NCBI GenBank assembly: GCA_027449125.1
Contig: DAIDME010000027.1
Coordinates: 1-55,610 of the forward strand
Direction of reading: 5' to 3'
Origin: Solirubrobacterales bacterium
GTDB lineage: Bacteria; Actinomycetota; Thermoleophilia; Solirubrobacterales; Solirubrobacteraceae
Length of the DNA: 55,610 nucleotides
The first letter of the stretch is position 1. Each line of letters begins with the position of its first letter. The position numbers and the translations under genes were made by a program. The notes under the pieces were generated by a model. The model did no database searches. It had not been told where the DNA came from and saw only the letters and a program-made list of their open reading frames with translations. This document shows, piece by piece, positions 54,275 to 55,610 of the stretch.

Positions 54275-55488
54275 CCCGCCGCGGGCGAGATCAGGGTCTC
54301 GATCAGCTCCGCGGCACGGGTGGGGCCGTCGTGCGCCGCAGCCCAGGCGGCGGCGGCGCGGGCGCTCGCGGTGAGCTCGGGCAGGCGGGCGAGCGCCCTC
54401 CGGGCGCTCGCCCGCACCGTCGCGGGGCAGAGCGCCGTCCACGGCAGCCGGACCCCGGTGCCCGACCAGACCAGACGGACTGCGTTCTCAGCCATGTCGC
54501 CACCGTGCGGCACCGCCAGCACCGGCACGCCCGAGGCGAGCGCGCGAACCAGTGTCCCGTGCCCGCCGTGGCAGATCACGAGGGCGGCCTCCTCCAGCGC
54601 GTGTGCGTAGGACATCCAGCCGGTCAGCCGCACCGCGTGGCCGGCGCGCGCCGAGGCCGGCAGCGGGCGGTTGTCGAGCGAGGCCAGAACGCGCACGTCC
54701 AGGCCCCGTAGCGCGGCGAGGCTGGCGCGCACCAGCCGGTGCGAGGGGTCCTTGGAGGTGGACGGCGCGACCAGCACGAGCGGGGCGGCGCCGGCAGGCG
54801 CGCGCGAGGCAGGCGCCGGCGGCTCCCACAACAGTGGCCCGACGACGCGCACGTGCTGCGGCCAGCGGCGGGGGTATTCGAGCGCCGGCAGCGTCGCGAC
54901 CAGGCACAGGTCGGCGCTCAGGCCACCGTGCAGGCGGCGGGTCTCTGGAAGTCCGACCCGCCGCCGGGTGGCGTTCAGCTGCCTGCGTCCGATGCGCAGG
55001 CCGGTCTCCATCGGGTGCTCCAGCGCGCTCCACAGGCGCGCGCCCGCCGCGCTGCGCGGTGGCCGCGCTCCAGTCGAGAAGGCTGGCATCCCCGTCTCGG
55101 CGACCGGGTAGAGGTGCGGGATCAGCGTGGCCGACGGTATGCCCTCAAGCTCCGCGGCGAGCGCCGGGGCAAGCGTGAGGATGTCGTGCACGACGACCTC
55201 TGCGTCAGCGGCGCGGATCGCGGCACGGGTCTGGGCGAGCGCCCGCTCCGCCGCCGCATAAGGGGTGTGCGGCCAGCGTCCGTCAGCGCGCGCCGGCATG
55301 GTCGGTGCGGCCACGAACTCCATGCCGGCCGCCAGCACGTCGGGGCGCCAGCGCTCCCAGGTCTCAAAGGTGACGTGGTGGCCGCGCTGCGCCAGGCGCT
55401 GCCCCAGGGCGAGCATCGGGAAGGCGTGGCCGGGCTGGCCGAAGGAGCCGAGGAAGATGCGCCGCGGCACCGGTCCGGCCGCGCTCAC
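54271..55488 (-). CDS. MGT/UGT-type glycosyltransferase (GT1)
   Basis: GT-B glycosyltransferase of the macrolide/UDP-glucuronosyl family, transferring a sugar from a nucleotide donor to a small acceptor. The N-terminal half begins RRIFLGSFGQPGHAFPML with the acceptor-side Gly-rich turn. The C-terminal donor domain has LTGWMSYAHALEEAALVICH, GGHGTLVRALASGVP and VPHGGDMAENAVRLVW. The length is 405 aa. The GTG start follows the upstream gene's TGA with no gap. The sugar and acceptor are not readable. Confidence 0.87.
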   Translation of the reverse strand: MSAAGPVPRRIFLGSFGQPGHAFPMLALGQRLAQRGHHVTFETWERWRPDVLAAGMEFVAAPTMPARADGRWPHTPYAAAERALAQTRAAIRAADAEVVVHDILTLAPALAAELEGIPSATLIPHLYPVAETGMPAFSTGARPPRSAAGARLWSALEHPMETGLRIGRRQLNATRRRVGLPETRRLHGGLSADLCLVATLPALEYPRRWPQHVRVVGPLLWEPPAPASRAPAGAAPLVLVAPSTSKDPSHRLVRASLAALRGLDVRVLASLDNRPLPASARAGHAVRLTGWMSYAHALEEAALVICHGGHGTLVRALASGVPVLAVPHGGDMAENAVRLVWSGTGVRLPWTALCPATVRASARRALARLPELTASARAAAAWAAAHDGPTRAAELIETLISPAAG

Positions 55489-55610
55489 TCAGGCGATCTC
55501 CGCCAGCGCGCGCAGCTGCGCGACGAGTCCATCGCGGGTGGTGGCGATGGGCGAGGCGAGCACGGTGCCGACCCCCGCATCACGGAAGGCCTGCAACCGG
55601 TCGCGCACCT
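55489..55610 (-). CDS. C-terminal end of a luciferase-like (LLM) oxidoreductase, partial
   Basis: The minus-strand frame is open from the window edge to a TGA at 55489-55491 and encodes about 39 residues: VRDRLQAFRDAGVGTVLASP, then a short loop and LVAQLRALAEIA. This is the usual last helix-strand-helix of LLM-class F420-dependent oxidoreductases. Its stop abuts the start of the glycosyltransferase, so they form one operon. The rest lies outside the window; the family call is moderate. Confidence 0.6.
   Translation of the reverse strand, partial: VRDRLQAFRDAGVGTVLASPIATTRDGLVAQLRALAEIA

Overview
The window is about 70 percent GC with strongly GC-biased third codon positions. Gene content (Actinobacteria-type TANNNT promoters, WhiG/FliA-type sigma factor, coproporphyrin-type heme genes, XerC beside the sigma factor, RplS with an acidic tail) points to a high-GC actinobacterium, probably of the Solirubrobacterales/Thermoleophilia type. 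That placement is an inference from gene order and protein style, not from a marker search.

Layout. 1-13018 is a dense plus-strand block for RNA processing, chromosome organisation, protein targeting and ribosome maturation: rnc (5' end cut off), smc, ftsY, an NfeD-like protein with an SPFH/band-7 partner, an APC permease, ffh, rpsP, khpA, rimM, trmD, rplS, lepB, rnhB. A minus-strand yraN and a divergent comM-dprA follow, then small hypotheticals, a secreted Ig-like protein with a probable frameshift, an L,D-transpeptidase, xerC, the sigma factor and an EF-G paralogue (20-24 kb). 24.4-41.3 kb is again housekeeping: ispA-dxs-tlyA-nadK-recN, pyrG, an M20 peptidase, a NUDIX hydrolase, xerD, mutM, a glutaredoxin, recO, dgt and dnaG, many joined by 4-base GTGA stop/start overlaps.

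41.35-46.7 kb is accessory. It starts at tRNA-Asn(GTT) and holds a large hairpin, a bidirectional terminator, a DDE transposase, an unrecognised helical protein, a translationally coupled gene pair that looks like a new toxin-antitoxin module (excisionase-type HTH protein plus RelE-like protein) and a MccF/LD-carboxypeptidase-type S66 peptidase. Two sampled lines inside the gene pair are about 57 percent GC, clearly below the surroundings.

46.7-55.6 kb returns to chromosome-like DNA. A minus-strand operon hemE-hemH-hemY encodes the coproporphyrin route to heme and ends with a radical SAM enzyme of unknown role. A divergent radical SAM/SPASM protein of the NirJ/AhbD type lies upstream, followed by a nitronate monooxygenase-like protein. 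A macrolide-type glycosyltransferase and the end of a luciferase-like oxidoreductase come in on the minus strand.

A theme across the window is a TANNNT hexamer 6-10 bases before a start codon, with no Shine-Dalgarno sequence at most of them. This predicts many leaderless mRNAs and helps settle several start codons. No gene-free stretch exceeds 300 bases.
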